Below are positions 9,401-15,346 of a DNA stretch of 20,071 bases, piece by piece. The position numbers were made by a program, and so were the translations under genes. The stretch's first letter is position 1. Every line of letters begins with the position of its first letter. Under the pieces are notes generated by a model that worked only from the letters and a program-made list of their open reading frames with translations, did no database searches and was not told the DNA's origin. This DNA comes from Bacteroidota bacterium (GTDB taxonomy: Bacteria > Bacteroidota > Ignavibacteria > Ignavibacteriales > Melioribacteraceae), in contig JAEXOD010000064.1 of NCBI GenBank assembly GCA_023447335.1, forward strand, positions 1 to 20,071, read 5' to 3'.

Positions 9401-10552
9401 CGCTCCGGTTGAAGATGTCCATGTTGGTGCACCGTTTATATCTTGCACTTTCCAACCTACCGGAGGAAATGCTGCGCCTTCAAATCCTTCCGTCATTGGA
9501 TATGAAGTGATAGTTACCGGAGTAACAGTTAAAACACCGGATGGATTAGTTGTAGCATTCCAGAAACCGTTAGCACCGCCAAATTTTGCGGGTCCGCCTT
9601 GATAAATCCATTTACTTGCATAATAATAAGTTCCTGCACCTAAAGTTGCACCAATAGTGGCTTTAAACTCATCATTGTTTCCGTTATCAACATTAAAAGT
9701 TGCCGGATACCAGTTTGTCCATGTTGAAGGATCAGTATCTGTAGTACTAACACCAATATAGCATTCCAATAAAGGAGTAGCACCTGCAGCATTTGTTACT
9801 CCGTTAATCCATGCTTGAGCATAAACATCAAAAGTGTTTCCTTCTACCATTGTGTGCGTTAATGGCCATTGTAAGTTACACCAGTCAACAACTGCATTAG
9901 ATACTTTTTCAATTGTTACTTTGTCAACAAACATATTGTTGCCATATTTACTTGTTGCTTTAAAGAACACTCTTCTACCTGTACCTTGTGTTGTTGCAGG
10001 TAATTCAAATGAGTATTCATACCAGCCTGCTGTAGTTACAACAGGTGCTAAAGCCATAGCTCTGTTAATGATACCTAATGAAGTTGCACCTGTAACACTA
10101 TTTGAATCGTTGTAAAGTACTTCAACGTTATCTGCGGTTGTTGAATAACCGGCATCTCTATACATCCAGAATTTTACTCTGTATGTACCGGCACCAAATG
10201 TTAAAGCAGGAGTAACTAATGTTGCAGTACTATTGCTTGTAAAGCTATAGCAATTATACCTTAACATATGTGTACCGTCTTTTGGAGTAGCTGTAGGGCT
10301 AGATCCGGTTGTAACTCTATCCCATAATTTTGTCGTAGGACTTGATTGTGTCCATCCGTTTGGTAAAAAAGCTGTGCCGTCAAAACTTTCAACATAAGGG
10401 AAAGTAGTAATAACGGTGTCTTCAGTGCCTAAAATATTAGTAAAGCTTGCATAATTGGGTTGCTCCATTGTACCGCTTTTTTCTTGAGCTACCACAAATA
10501 GCGAAGTAACTAACATCATGGCAGCTAAAAAAGGTAAGAACATTTTGCGCAT
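6494..10552 (-). CDS. T9SS-sorted secreted multidomain protein with two choice-of-anchor-J-type domains
   Basis: A 1352-residue exported protein. The signal peptide is residues 1-23 (basic start, hydrophobic core, cleavage near VVAQ-EK). Two jelly-roll domains of the choice-of-anchor-J/cleaved-adhesin type begin with YVESFDGTAFLPNGW (about 53) and YPMTEGFEGAAFPPVGW (about 350). Between them lies a beta-sandwich (about 220-340) seen in secreted proteins of this group. After a CARDB-like stretch (about 505-680) and another beta domain come repeats resembling a beta-propeller (about 860-1150), an FnIII-like domain (about 1165-1255) and a type A sorting domain (about 1260-1352, QNYPNPFNPSTKINY, ending KKMMLLK). 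An ATG 15 bp upstream (10567) is in frame, but only the inner ATG has a Shine-Dalgarno (GAGG, complement of 10562-10565, 9 bp spacing) and it gives a textbook signal peptide. Probably a surface or secreted adhesin-like protein; the ligand is unknown. Confidence 0.9.
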   Translation of the reverse strand: MRKMFLPFLAAMMLVTSLFVVAQEKSGTMEQPNYASFTNILGTEDTVITTFPYVESFDGTAFLPNGWTQSSPTTKLWDRVTTGSSPTATPKDGTHMLRYNCYSFTSNSTATLVTPALTFGAGTYRVKFWMYRDAGYSTTADNVEVLYNDSNSVTGATSLGIINRAMALAPVVTTAGWYEYSFELPATTQGTGRRVFFKATSKYGNNMFVDKVTIEKVSNAVVDWCNLQWPLTHTMVEGNTFDVYAQAWINGVTNAAGATPLLECYIGVSTTDTDPSTWTNWYPATFNVDNGNNDEFKATIGATLGAGTYYYASKWIYQGGPAKFGGANGFWNATTNPSGVLTVTPVTITSYPMTEGFEGAAFPPVGWKVQDINGAPTWTSSTGAPRTGLKHARYNYSGSLAAADVLFTPAISVEAGKTYYVSYYYRAQSATFPEKMRVILSTGQTAASAIDTLSDHSNMVNIVYENNVAYFVAPTTGVYYVGFYAYSLANMYYINLDDIEIGKVFDNDIAVVSLGQLNAIPTPFKEAEDTKGVDQETTFNLKDVSGVNSHESGVYEPRFSSEDNSTNLVTYINGTPFTEGYTPINMQTILKNVGLNALEFTVNTKFNNVSGSPVNRPSLAPGSNDTLAFNPTATARGTFTTEVNVVAAGDTSNTVNNALSYFKTLVYPDPMIKIKYDNGSNTPYTFIGFGTNNLPLTAAVRFVASDNMRLANVDAFFRNEASTAAITVKVYAAGADTLAPGTLIYSKTFDGANYLTAGTVGSYVTLPLGNDAPTFTSGTNFWVGIKFDAAIQYPMGAHNTSPTPGHSFLTDNDTTWYPVVLSNVTYSWLLRAIGTPWTPPQYTTIWERNKAQNNMPTWFSTTNNERGFAYGVQNTPTEGGVKRLYVASRNGGNFVKVLDATTGADVADMITTGISGGTLAFNDMETSLDGKIFTANLTTNASTSPFKVYMWDNETATPVNIISYTGDAVRLGDKFTVTGNVSDNSAVIWAASATSGFMKVYKFSMSGGTFSSTPTVISLSDNATGTPTSASVGPLPNGDFYWKATGFGVKKYSATGTLLGTIPTTLVASGGNAVRYLGLVGTFEYLVVFQYGAGNENARILKVDPSDFTTAATYELTPSMGNNANGNGSGDIAYALNQDGTGVIYVMSTNNGLGCYQTLSPVPVELTSFVASVNKDVVSISWTTATETNSKEFVIERKTGNDWNAVGRVNANGTTTEPKAYSFSEKLDLTGKYSYRLKMVDYDGTFSFSNVIEVEVGVPATFSLSQNYPNPFNPSTKINYTIPVDSKVTLELYDITGQRVATLFSGDIKAGYYNLDFAAGNLASGVYIYRISASSLADGKTFVSSKKMMLLK

Positions 10553-10587
10553 AAAGTTTAACCTCATATTTGTTTGTGTAGATTGTG

Positions 10588-10618
10588 CAAAATACGCAAA
10601 ATGCCGTTTATTTGCAAA
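10588..10618 (-). promoter_or_regulatory. Candidate promoter of the leftward T9SS cargo gene
   Basis: Read on the minus strand: TTTG (complement of 10615-10618), 20 bp, TATTTTG (complement of 10588-10594), about 36 bp before the preferred ATG at 10552. It resembles the Bacteroidetes TTTG / TAnnTTTG promoter but is one base short in the -7 box. The divergent gene has the same TTG-N20-TATTTTG arrangement. Confidence 0.4.
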
Positions 10619-10660
10619 TTATGAGTATTCATTATTTTAAATTTTTTATAATTATTTTTC

Positions 10661-10690
10661 TTGCTTAATTAAATAATACTCAATATTTTG
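10661..10690 (+). promoter_or_regulatory. Candidate promoter of the dehydrogenase gene
   Basis: TTG (10661-10663), exactly 20 bp, then TATTTTG (10684-10690), about 40 bp before the ATG at 10731. Same spacing and same downstream box as the opposite-facing promoter at 10588-10618. The Shine-Dalgarno AAGGA follows at about 10719-10723. Confidence 0.4.
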
Positions 10691-10730
10691 TACAAATCTT
10701 TTTAATTTACAAAATAACAAGGACAGACAT

Positions 10731-11909
10731 ATGAGAACTATCGTAACTATGCCGGGAGACGGAATCGGAAAAGTTGTTACACCAGAAGCAGTAAGAGTGT
10801 TAGATGCAGTTGGTTTTAAAGCAAATTATGTTCACGGTGATATCGGTTGGGATTTTTGGATATCCGAAGGAAACCCTTTACCACAAAGAACTATCGACTT
10901 ATTAGAAGAACACAAAATAGGTTTATTCGGAGCTATTACTAGTAAACCAAAAGAAGCCGCAGCAAAAGAATTAGCGAAAGAATTACAAGATAAAGGATAT
11001 GTTTATTATAGTCCGATTGTTGCTATGAGACAGCATTTTAATTTGGACATTTGCATAAGACCTTGTATATCCTTCAAAGGTAACCCCTTAAATTTTATTC
11101 GTAAAGGATTTAACGATGTTATTGAAGAACCACCTGTGAATACAGTAATTTTCAGACAGAACACAGAAGGATTATATAGCGGTGTTGAATGGACAAACCC
11201 GCCTAAAGTTGTTAGAGATGCATTAGAAACACATTCTAAAATGGCTTTCTTTAAAGATGTGCCGGGCGAAGATTTGGCAGTAAGTACTAGAATTTTTTCG
11301 CGTAATGCTTGTAGAAGAATAATAAGAGCAGGATTTGAATATGCTAAACAATACGGTTATACAAATTTAACTATTTGTGAAAAACCAAATGTTATTAGAG
11401 AAACAAGCGGTATGATGCTTAAAGAAGCAAAATTAATTGCAAAAGAATATCCGGGAATTGATTTGTGGGATACAAACATTGATGCACAAATGATGTGGTT
11501 AACAAAAAATCCGGAGACTTACGGTGTTATAGTTGCCGGTAATATGTTTGGCGATATTATAAGTGATGGTTTTGCCGGATTAGTTGGCGGATTAGGTTTT
11601 GCTTGTTCAGCTAATATCGGCGAACAAGTTGCGGTATTTGAACCCACACACGGTTCTGCTCCGAAATATGAAAAACTTGATCCTTCCATTGTTAATCCTA
11701 TTGCAATGATTCTTTCTGCTTGTATGATGTTAGACCACATCGGAGAACATGAATTTTCAGAAAAAATTAAACTTGCAATAGCTAAGGTTATCGAAGAAGG
11801 GAAAGTTAAGACTTATGATATGTTAAAACTTAAAGGCGGACCAAATGTTTTTGAACAAGGTGCTTGCACTACTCAAGAAATGACAGATGCCATAATTGCA
11901 AAATTATAA
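10731..11909 (+). CDS. Isocitrate/homoisocitrate-type beta-decarboxylating dehydrogenase
   Basis: Oxidatively decarboxylates a 2-hydroxy-3-carboxy acid (isocitrate, homoisocitrate or isopropylmalate class). The 392 residues align with E. coli Icd at exact relative spacings: Ser94, Arg100, Arg110, Arg142 and Tyr149 of the substrate site, Lys218, and metal-binding Asp251, Asp275 and Asp279. The cofactor motif is THGSAPKY (307-313), with Lys312-Tyr313 matching E. coli Lys344-Tyr345, the NADP signature; NAD enzymes usually have Asp-Ile here. The position of E. coli Asn115 is Ile96, in a SPIVAMR segment that resembles fungal homoisocitrate dehydrogenase more than Icd. The gene starts at ATG after AAGGA and heads a module with an HD protein and a Lys4-like aconitase. 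NADP-isocitrate dehydrogenase is my first guess and homoisocitrate dehydrogenase the main alternative; family certain, substrate not. Confidence 0.88.
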   Translation: MRTIVTMPGDGIGKVVTPEAVRVLDAVGFKANYVHGDIGWDFWISEGNPLPQRTIDLLEEHKIGLFGAITSKPKEAAAKELAKELQDKGYVYYSPIVAMRQHFNLDICIRPCISFKGNPLNFIRKGFNDVIEEPPVNTVIFRQNTEGLYSGVEWTNPPKVVRDALETHSKMAFFKDVPGEDLAVSTRIFSRNACRRIIRAGFEYAKQYGYTNLTICEKPNVIRETSGMMLKEAKLIAKEYPGIDLWDTNIDAQMMWLTKNPETYGVIVAGNMFGDIISDGFAGLVGGLGFACSANIGEQVAVFEPTHGSAPKYEKLDPSIVNPIAMILSACMMLDHIGEHEFSEKIKLAIAKVIEEGKVKTYDMLKLKGGPNVFEQGACTTQEMTDAIIAKL

Positions 11910-11960
11910 ATAATTTTATTGTCCATCTCAAGCAATTGAATTATTAACAATTATATACCC

Positions 11961-12110
11961 AACCCACGACTTCAGCCCACGACTTTAGTCGTGGGTTAAT
12001 ATAACAAAATACATTCGAGATATTTATGGGGTATAAACAACCCCAAAACAAATTGAAGAATTGTAAGAGAGCACAAAGCACAGCATTAGCCCACGACTTT
12101 AGTGGGACAA
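11961..12110. repeat. REP/BIME-like composite of palindromic elements
   Basis: The left part has AACCCACGACTTCAG (11961-11975) directly followed by a complete 9-2-9 palindrome, CCCACGACT-TT-AGTCGTGGG (11976-11995). The arm AGTCGTGGGTT (11987-11997) can pair either with the adjacent arm or, over 11 bp, with the outer copy AACCCACGACT (11961-11971). About 90 bp further on lies a decayed copy, CCCACGACTTTAG-TGGG (12090-12106), that has lost TCG from its right arm. Between them is a smaller hairpin, GGGGT (12028-12032) / ACCCC (12040-12044). Two palindromes flanking a spacer is the layout of REP/BIME elements mobilised by REP-associated (RAYT) Y1 transposases. This motif is, from memory, widespread in Bacteroidota-type genomes. 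It separates the dehydrogenase gene from the HD gene and carries no transposase itself. Confidence 0.7.
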
Positions 12111-12120
12111 AGTGGGACAA
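12101..12120 (+). repeat. Perfect tandem duplication of a 10-bp unit at the element edge
   Basis: AGTGGGACAA occurs twice head to tail (12101-12110, 12111-12120). The first copy overlaps the right arm of the decayed palindrome. It may be a target-site or slippage footprint of the REP-like element. It creates an in-frame GTG at 12112 that spuriously extends the following gene. Confidence 0.65.
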
Positions 12121-12165
12121 AAAGGAAATTTGATTAAAATATTTAATTTTACATATTCTAAAACC

Positions 12166-12169
12166 GGAG
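12166..12169 (+). promoter_or_regulatory. Ribosome binding site that decides the HD protein start
   Basis: GGAG, 5 bp before ATG 12175. The alternative GTG at 12112 has no Shine-Dalgarno, lies inside the tandem repeat and would add 21 non-conserved-looking residues. Confidence 0.65.
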
Positions 12170-12174
12170 TATTT

Positions 12175-12726
12175 ATGCGCGAAAAAGTTTTAAAAATTTG
12201 GCCCGAAATTAATTGGATTAATAACGAAGAATTAAAAGAGAAAGTTTTACAGTGTTGGATATATGCCATAGAAAATAGCCCTTTAACTCCCGAAGATTTG
12301 GAAGTAATCCCCTTTTCATTGCTTATTAAAGATTGCCAAGTTTCATTTATGAATCATAAAAGGACTTGTGTTCAGTTATCTGTTGAGATGGCAAAAATAA
12401 TGCAAACAAATTTTAAGAATGAAATAAAAATAGATATGGACTTATTAATTGCCGGTGCAATTTTAATAGATGTGGGGAAACTTATTGAATATGAAATAAT
12501 TGACGGCAAACTTTCTACTTCAAAAGCCGGTAAATTAGTCCGACACCCTTTTAGCGGAATAGCGTTAGCAGATAGATTTAATTTACCCCCGGAAGTATTA
12601 CATATTATAGGGACACACTCAAAAGAAGGTGATCTGGGAAAACGAACCGTTGAAGCAATTATTGTGCACCATGCGGATTTTGTAAGCTTTGATCCTTTTC
12701 GTCCTGAAGTAACCATTAAATTGTAG
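12175..12726 (+). CDS. Small HD-superfamily protein with Ile replacing the His of the HD dyad
   Basis: A 183-residue soluble protein with the HD-domain fold: His61 (NHKRTCVQLSVEMA), then LIAGAILIDVGK (91-102), HPFSG (124-128), TH (147-148) and HHADF (165-169). In active HD phosphohydrolases the central motif is HD[IV]GK; here it reads Ile98-Asp99-Val-Gly-Lys, so one metal-ligand His is lost while His61, Asp99, His124, His148 and Asp168 remain. An N-terminal helical stretch (1-55) precedes the domain. The start chosen is ATG 12175 with GGAG; an in-frame GTG at 12112 lies within the REP-like repeat. The stop overlaps the Shine-Dalgarno of the next gene (AGGAG, 12725-12729), so it is translationally adjacent to the (homo)aconitase. 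No function is known to me. It could be a hydrolase of unusual metal use, or a nucleotide-binding regulatory or assembly partner of the flanking enzymes. Confidence 0.8.
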   Translation: MREKVLKIWPEINWINNEELKEKVLQCWIYAIENSPLTPEDLEVIPFSLLIKDCQVSFMNHKRTCVQLSVEMAKIMQTNFKNEIKIDMDLLIAGAILIDVGKLIEYEIIDGKLSTSKAGKLVRHPFSGIALADRFNLPPEVLHIIGTHSKEGDLGKRTVEAIIVHHADFVSFDPFRPEVTIKL

Positions 12727-12735
12727 GAGATATAA

Positions 12736-14712
12736 ATGGGACAAAATTTAATTGAAAAAATTGCTCAAAAATATGCTTACGGTTTAGAAGAAGGTGAAAA
12801 AGTTTATGCGGGCAGTTTTATTTCTATAAAACCGGCGTATATTATGACTCATGATAATACCGGTGCGGTTATTCCTAAATTTAGAAGTATCGGCGCAAAA
12901 AAACTTGCATTCCCTAATCAAGTTGTACATACATTAGATCATAATGTACAAGATACTTCCGAAAAAAATTTAGAGAAATACAAAAAGATCGAAGAGTTTT
13001 CAAAAAGCATGGGTGCTGATTTTTATCCGGCAGGCAGAGGAATCGGACACCAAATAATGTGCGAAGAAGGTTATGCATTCCCCGGTACAATGGCTGTAGC
13101 TTCGGATAGTCATAGTAACATGTATGGTGGTTTAGGTTGTTTAGGCACACCGATTGTTAGAACCGATGCTGCGGCTATTTGGGCAACAGGAAGAACTTGG
13201 TGGCAAGTACCTCCGGTTGCTAAAGTAGAATTAATCGGCAAGTTGAATGAAGGTGTTACGGGTAAAGATTTAATAATTGCATTGTGTGGCTTTTTTAATA
13301 ATGACGAAGTATTAAACTATGGAATCGAATTTTCAGGGGAAGGAGTAAAAAACTTAACTATTGATCAAAGACTTTCAATTGCCAATATGACAACTGAATG
13401 GGGAGCTTTAGTAGGACTCTTCCCTATTGATGAAGTAACAATAAATTGGCTAAATGAAAGGAATTCTTACCTGGCAAAAAGAGGATTAACAGGAGTAAAT
13501 TCTGATATCACGGGAAACGGTAAAAACCCCCGCATAAATGATAGCAAAATTGAAAATCTGATTAATGCACTTCCTTTATTATCTGCGGACGAAGATGCTT
13601 ATTATTCCAAAACTATAACAATTGATCTCTCAACTATTGAACCTTATGTTTCAGGTCCAAATACCGTAAAAAAAATGACAAAAGTGAGTGAAATTGAAAA
13701 TCAAAAAGTAAAAATTGATAAGGCATATTTAGTCTCTTGCGTTAATAGTAGATATGAGGATTTAATTGAAGCAGCAGAAGTATTACGTGGAAAGAAAATT
13801 TCGGAACATGTAAAGTTTTATGTTGCAGCTGCTAGTAGTGAGATAAAAGAAAAAGCCGTTAATTCAGGTCATTGGCAAATTCTTTTAGAAGCAGGAGCTA
13901 TTGAACTCCCCCCAAGTTGTGGTCCTTGTATAGGTTTAGGAATAGGACTGCTTGAAGACGGTGAAGTGGGAATCTCTGCAACTAATAGAAATTTTAAAGG
14001 TCGTATGGGTTCACCGTCTGCATTCGCATATTTAGCATCACCGGCTATTGTTGCTTATAGCGCTTTAAGCGGATTTATATCCGGTAATAGTAATGATAAA
14101 GGTATTGAAATATCAGCTACTATTTCTGAAAACACAGCACCTGATTTGAAAATTGATAAAGTAAAGATATTAGCGGGTTTTCCTGAAATTATGGAAGGAG
14201 ATTTATTATTCTGTCCGCAGAATAACTTAAATACTGACGGTATTTATCCGGGGAAATATACCTATAATGACGATTTTACACCCGAGCAACAAGCTGAAGT
14301 TGTTATGGAAAATTATGATCCAAATTTTAAATTGATTGCGAAAAGAGGTGATATCTTAGCCGCAGGATTTAACTTTGGTACCGGAAGTAGTAGAGAACAA
14401 GCCGCCACAGCACTAAAATATAGAGGTATTCAATTAGTAATTGCAGGGTCTTTTAGCGAAACTTACAAACGAAATGCTTTAAATAACGGTTTTTTAATTT
14501 TAGAGGTTCCTGAATTAATTAACGATTTAACAGCAGCTTATGGTACAGAACGATTAACATTCGAAACAAAATCACAAATTAAAATTGATTTTTCAAACTC
14601 TGTTATTTGCTTTAACGGAAAAAATTATTATATTAGTCCGGTAGGTAAAGCTGCCCAAGAATTGATTGTTACAGGCGGATTAGAAAATTGGGTTAAACAA
14701 AACTTGGATTAA
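12736..14712 (+). CDS. Homoaconitase/aconitase-family hydratase (fungal Lys4-like)
   Basis: Isomerises a tricarboxylate (citrate or homocitrate to isocitrate or homoisocitrate) with a [4Fe-4S] cluster, in the cytosol. The 658-residue single-chain enzyme has cluster ligands Cys335 (SCVNSR), Cys395 and Cys398 (SCGPC), and a C-terminal swivel domain with GTGSSREQAA (548-557, active-site Ser). The N-terminal part (MTHDNTGAVIPKF, PAGRGIGHQ, DSHSNMYGGLGCLGTPIVRTDAAAIWATG) is strikingly like fungal mitochondrial homoaconitase Lys4, and unlike the roughly 750-890-residue AcnA/AcnB or mitochondrial aconitases. This comparison is from memory. It starts at ATG 7 bp after AGGAG, 9 bp after the HD gene stop. 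With the dehydrogenase upstream it forms two consecutive pathway steps. No (homo)citrate synthase is in the window, so the substrate remains open. Confidence 0.88.
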   Translation: MGQNLIEKIAQKYAYGLEEGEKVYAGSFISIKPAYIMTHDNTGAVIPKFRSIGAKKLAFPNQVVHTLDHNVQDTSEKNLEKYKKIEEFSKSMGADFYPAGRGIGHQIMCEEGYAFPGTMAVASDSHSNMYGGLGCLGTPIVRTDAAAIWATGRTWWQVPPVAKVELIGKLNEGVTGKDLIIALCGFFNNDEVLNYGIEFSGEGVKNLTIDQRLSIANMTTEWGALVGLFPIDEVTINWLNERNSYLAKRGLTGVNSDITGNGKNPRINDSKIENLINALPLLSADEDAYYSKTITIDLSTIEPYVSGPNTVKKMTKVSEIENQKVKIDKAYLVSCVNSRYEDLIEAAEVLRGKKISEHVKFYVAAASSEIKEKAVNSGHWQILLEAGAIELPPSCGPCIGLGIGLLEDGEVGISATNRNFKGRMGSPSAFAYLASPAIVAYSALSGFISGNSNDKGIEISATISENTAPDLKIDKVKILAGFPEIMEGDLLFCPQNNLNTDGIYPGKYTYNDDFTPEQQAEVVMENYDPNFKLIAKRGDILAAGFNFGTGSSREQAATALKYRGIQLVIAGSFSETYKRNALNNGFLILEVPELINDLTAAYGTERLTFETKSQIKIDFSNSVICFNGKNYYISPVGKAAQELIVTGGLENWVKQNLD

Positions 14713-14759
14713 ATGCATCATTTTAAGGTGCTAACATATAAACAAATAAGAGGTGTAAC

Positions 14760-15203
14760 ATGATTTTCAAGCATGAATTTACGACTCCGAGGAACGTATA
14801 CGACAAACTTGTTCGCGACTACGAACATTTGGATATGGTCGTAAGCGGCGATACTTTTTTTAATTTTGTTAGTACGGCTTCTTTTTTACTCGAGTGGTTA
14901 AAAAACGCTCAGCAAAACGAAACATTAACACGTTTTGTTAAAAGGGTTTCGCGTGATACCAATATGAAAATTTGCAAAGAAATATTAACATTCAAGTGCA
15001 CATATACAATCACAATTGACGACCCCACTATAGAAGAAGGTTCAGTATTTGAACATGTTAGGTTACCTGAAGATTATGATTTACCGGCTTATCAAAATAA
15101 GACCAGAACTTTTAAACTCGTAATTAATTCAAATGAATACGATATTTTTAAGTTTAAAGAAGAAATCTTGACGCTTTTTAATATTTATTTTAAAATTAAG
15201 TAA
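14760..15203 (+). CDS. Hypothetical protein of 147 residues, last gene of the (homo)aconitase unit
   Basis: I do not assign a function. The protein is soluble, without signal peptide, membrane segment or Cys cluster. Residues 12-50 are helical with the pattern VSGDTFFNFVSTASFLLEWLKN; this recalls small hypothetical proteins with a 'D-x-L-F-N-F-x-V-T-A' helix, but I cannot name the family. The C-terminal half (about 75-145) alternates polar and hydrophobic residues and is probably beta-rich, with a final amphipathic helix. It starts 47 bp after the (homo)aconitase stop, with AGAGGTG before the ATG, and ends 24 bp before a strong terminator, so it is probably the last gene of that transcript. 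Codon use does not look obviously foreign. It could be a passenger rather than a pathway component. Confidence 0.75.
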   Translation: MIFKHEFTTPRNVYDKLVRDYEHLDMVVSGDTFFNFVSTASFLLEWLKNAQQNETLTRFVKRVSRDTNMKICKEILTFKCTYTITIDDPTIEEGSVFEHVRLPEDYDLPAYQNKTRTFKLVINSNEYDIFKFKEEILTLFNIYFKIK

Positions 15204-15226
15204 TACAAATATCCCTTTATTAAATT

Positions 15227-15256
15227 AAATCCCCTCTTTTCTCTGAGGGGATTTTT
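15227..15256 (+). terminator. Intrinsic terminator
   Basis: Perfect 10-bp stem AAATCCCCTC (15227-15236) / GAGGGGATTT (15245-15254), 8-nt loop, followed by T to 15256. It ends the unit containing the 147-residue protein gene. Confidence 0.88.
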
Positions 15257-15346
15257 GTATCATTCTAATAATCATCTCATTTTGAAACAATTCATTATTA
15301 TTTAATAATACTAATTTTATCTTATTCTTATTAATTTTGCAAAAAA

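Noticed and set aside
11976..11997. The palindrome as an intrinsic terminator for the dehydrogenase gene
   Set aside because: The stem is strong but followed by aatataac rather than a T-run, so a typical terminator is not supported.
11961..12110. Reading the palindromic block as a CRISPR array or as ends of an intact insertion sequence
   Set aside because: There are no regularly spaced repeats with unique spacers and no transposase frame inside; the REP/BIME layout fits better.
12112..12174. GTG-initiated N-terminal extension of the HD protein
   Set aside because: It lies in the REP-like tandem repeat and has no ribosome site; ATG 12175 with GGAG is better.
12372..13150. Minus-strand frames across the HD and aconitase genes
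   Set aside because: Shadows of conserved coding sequence; no ribosome sites or recognisable motifs.
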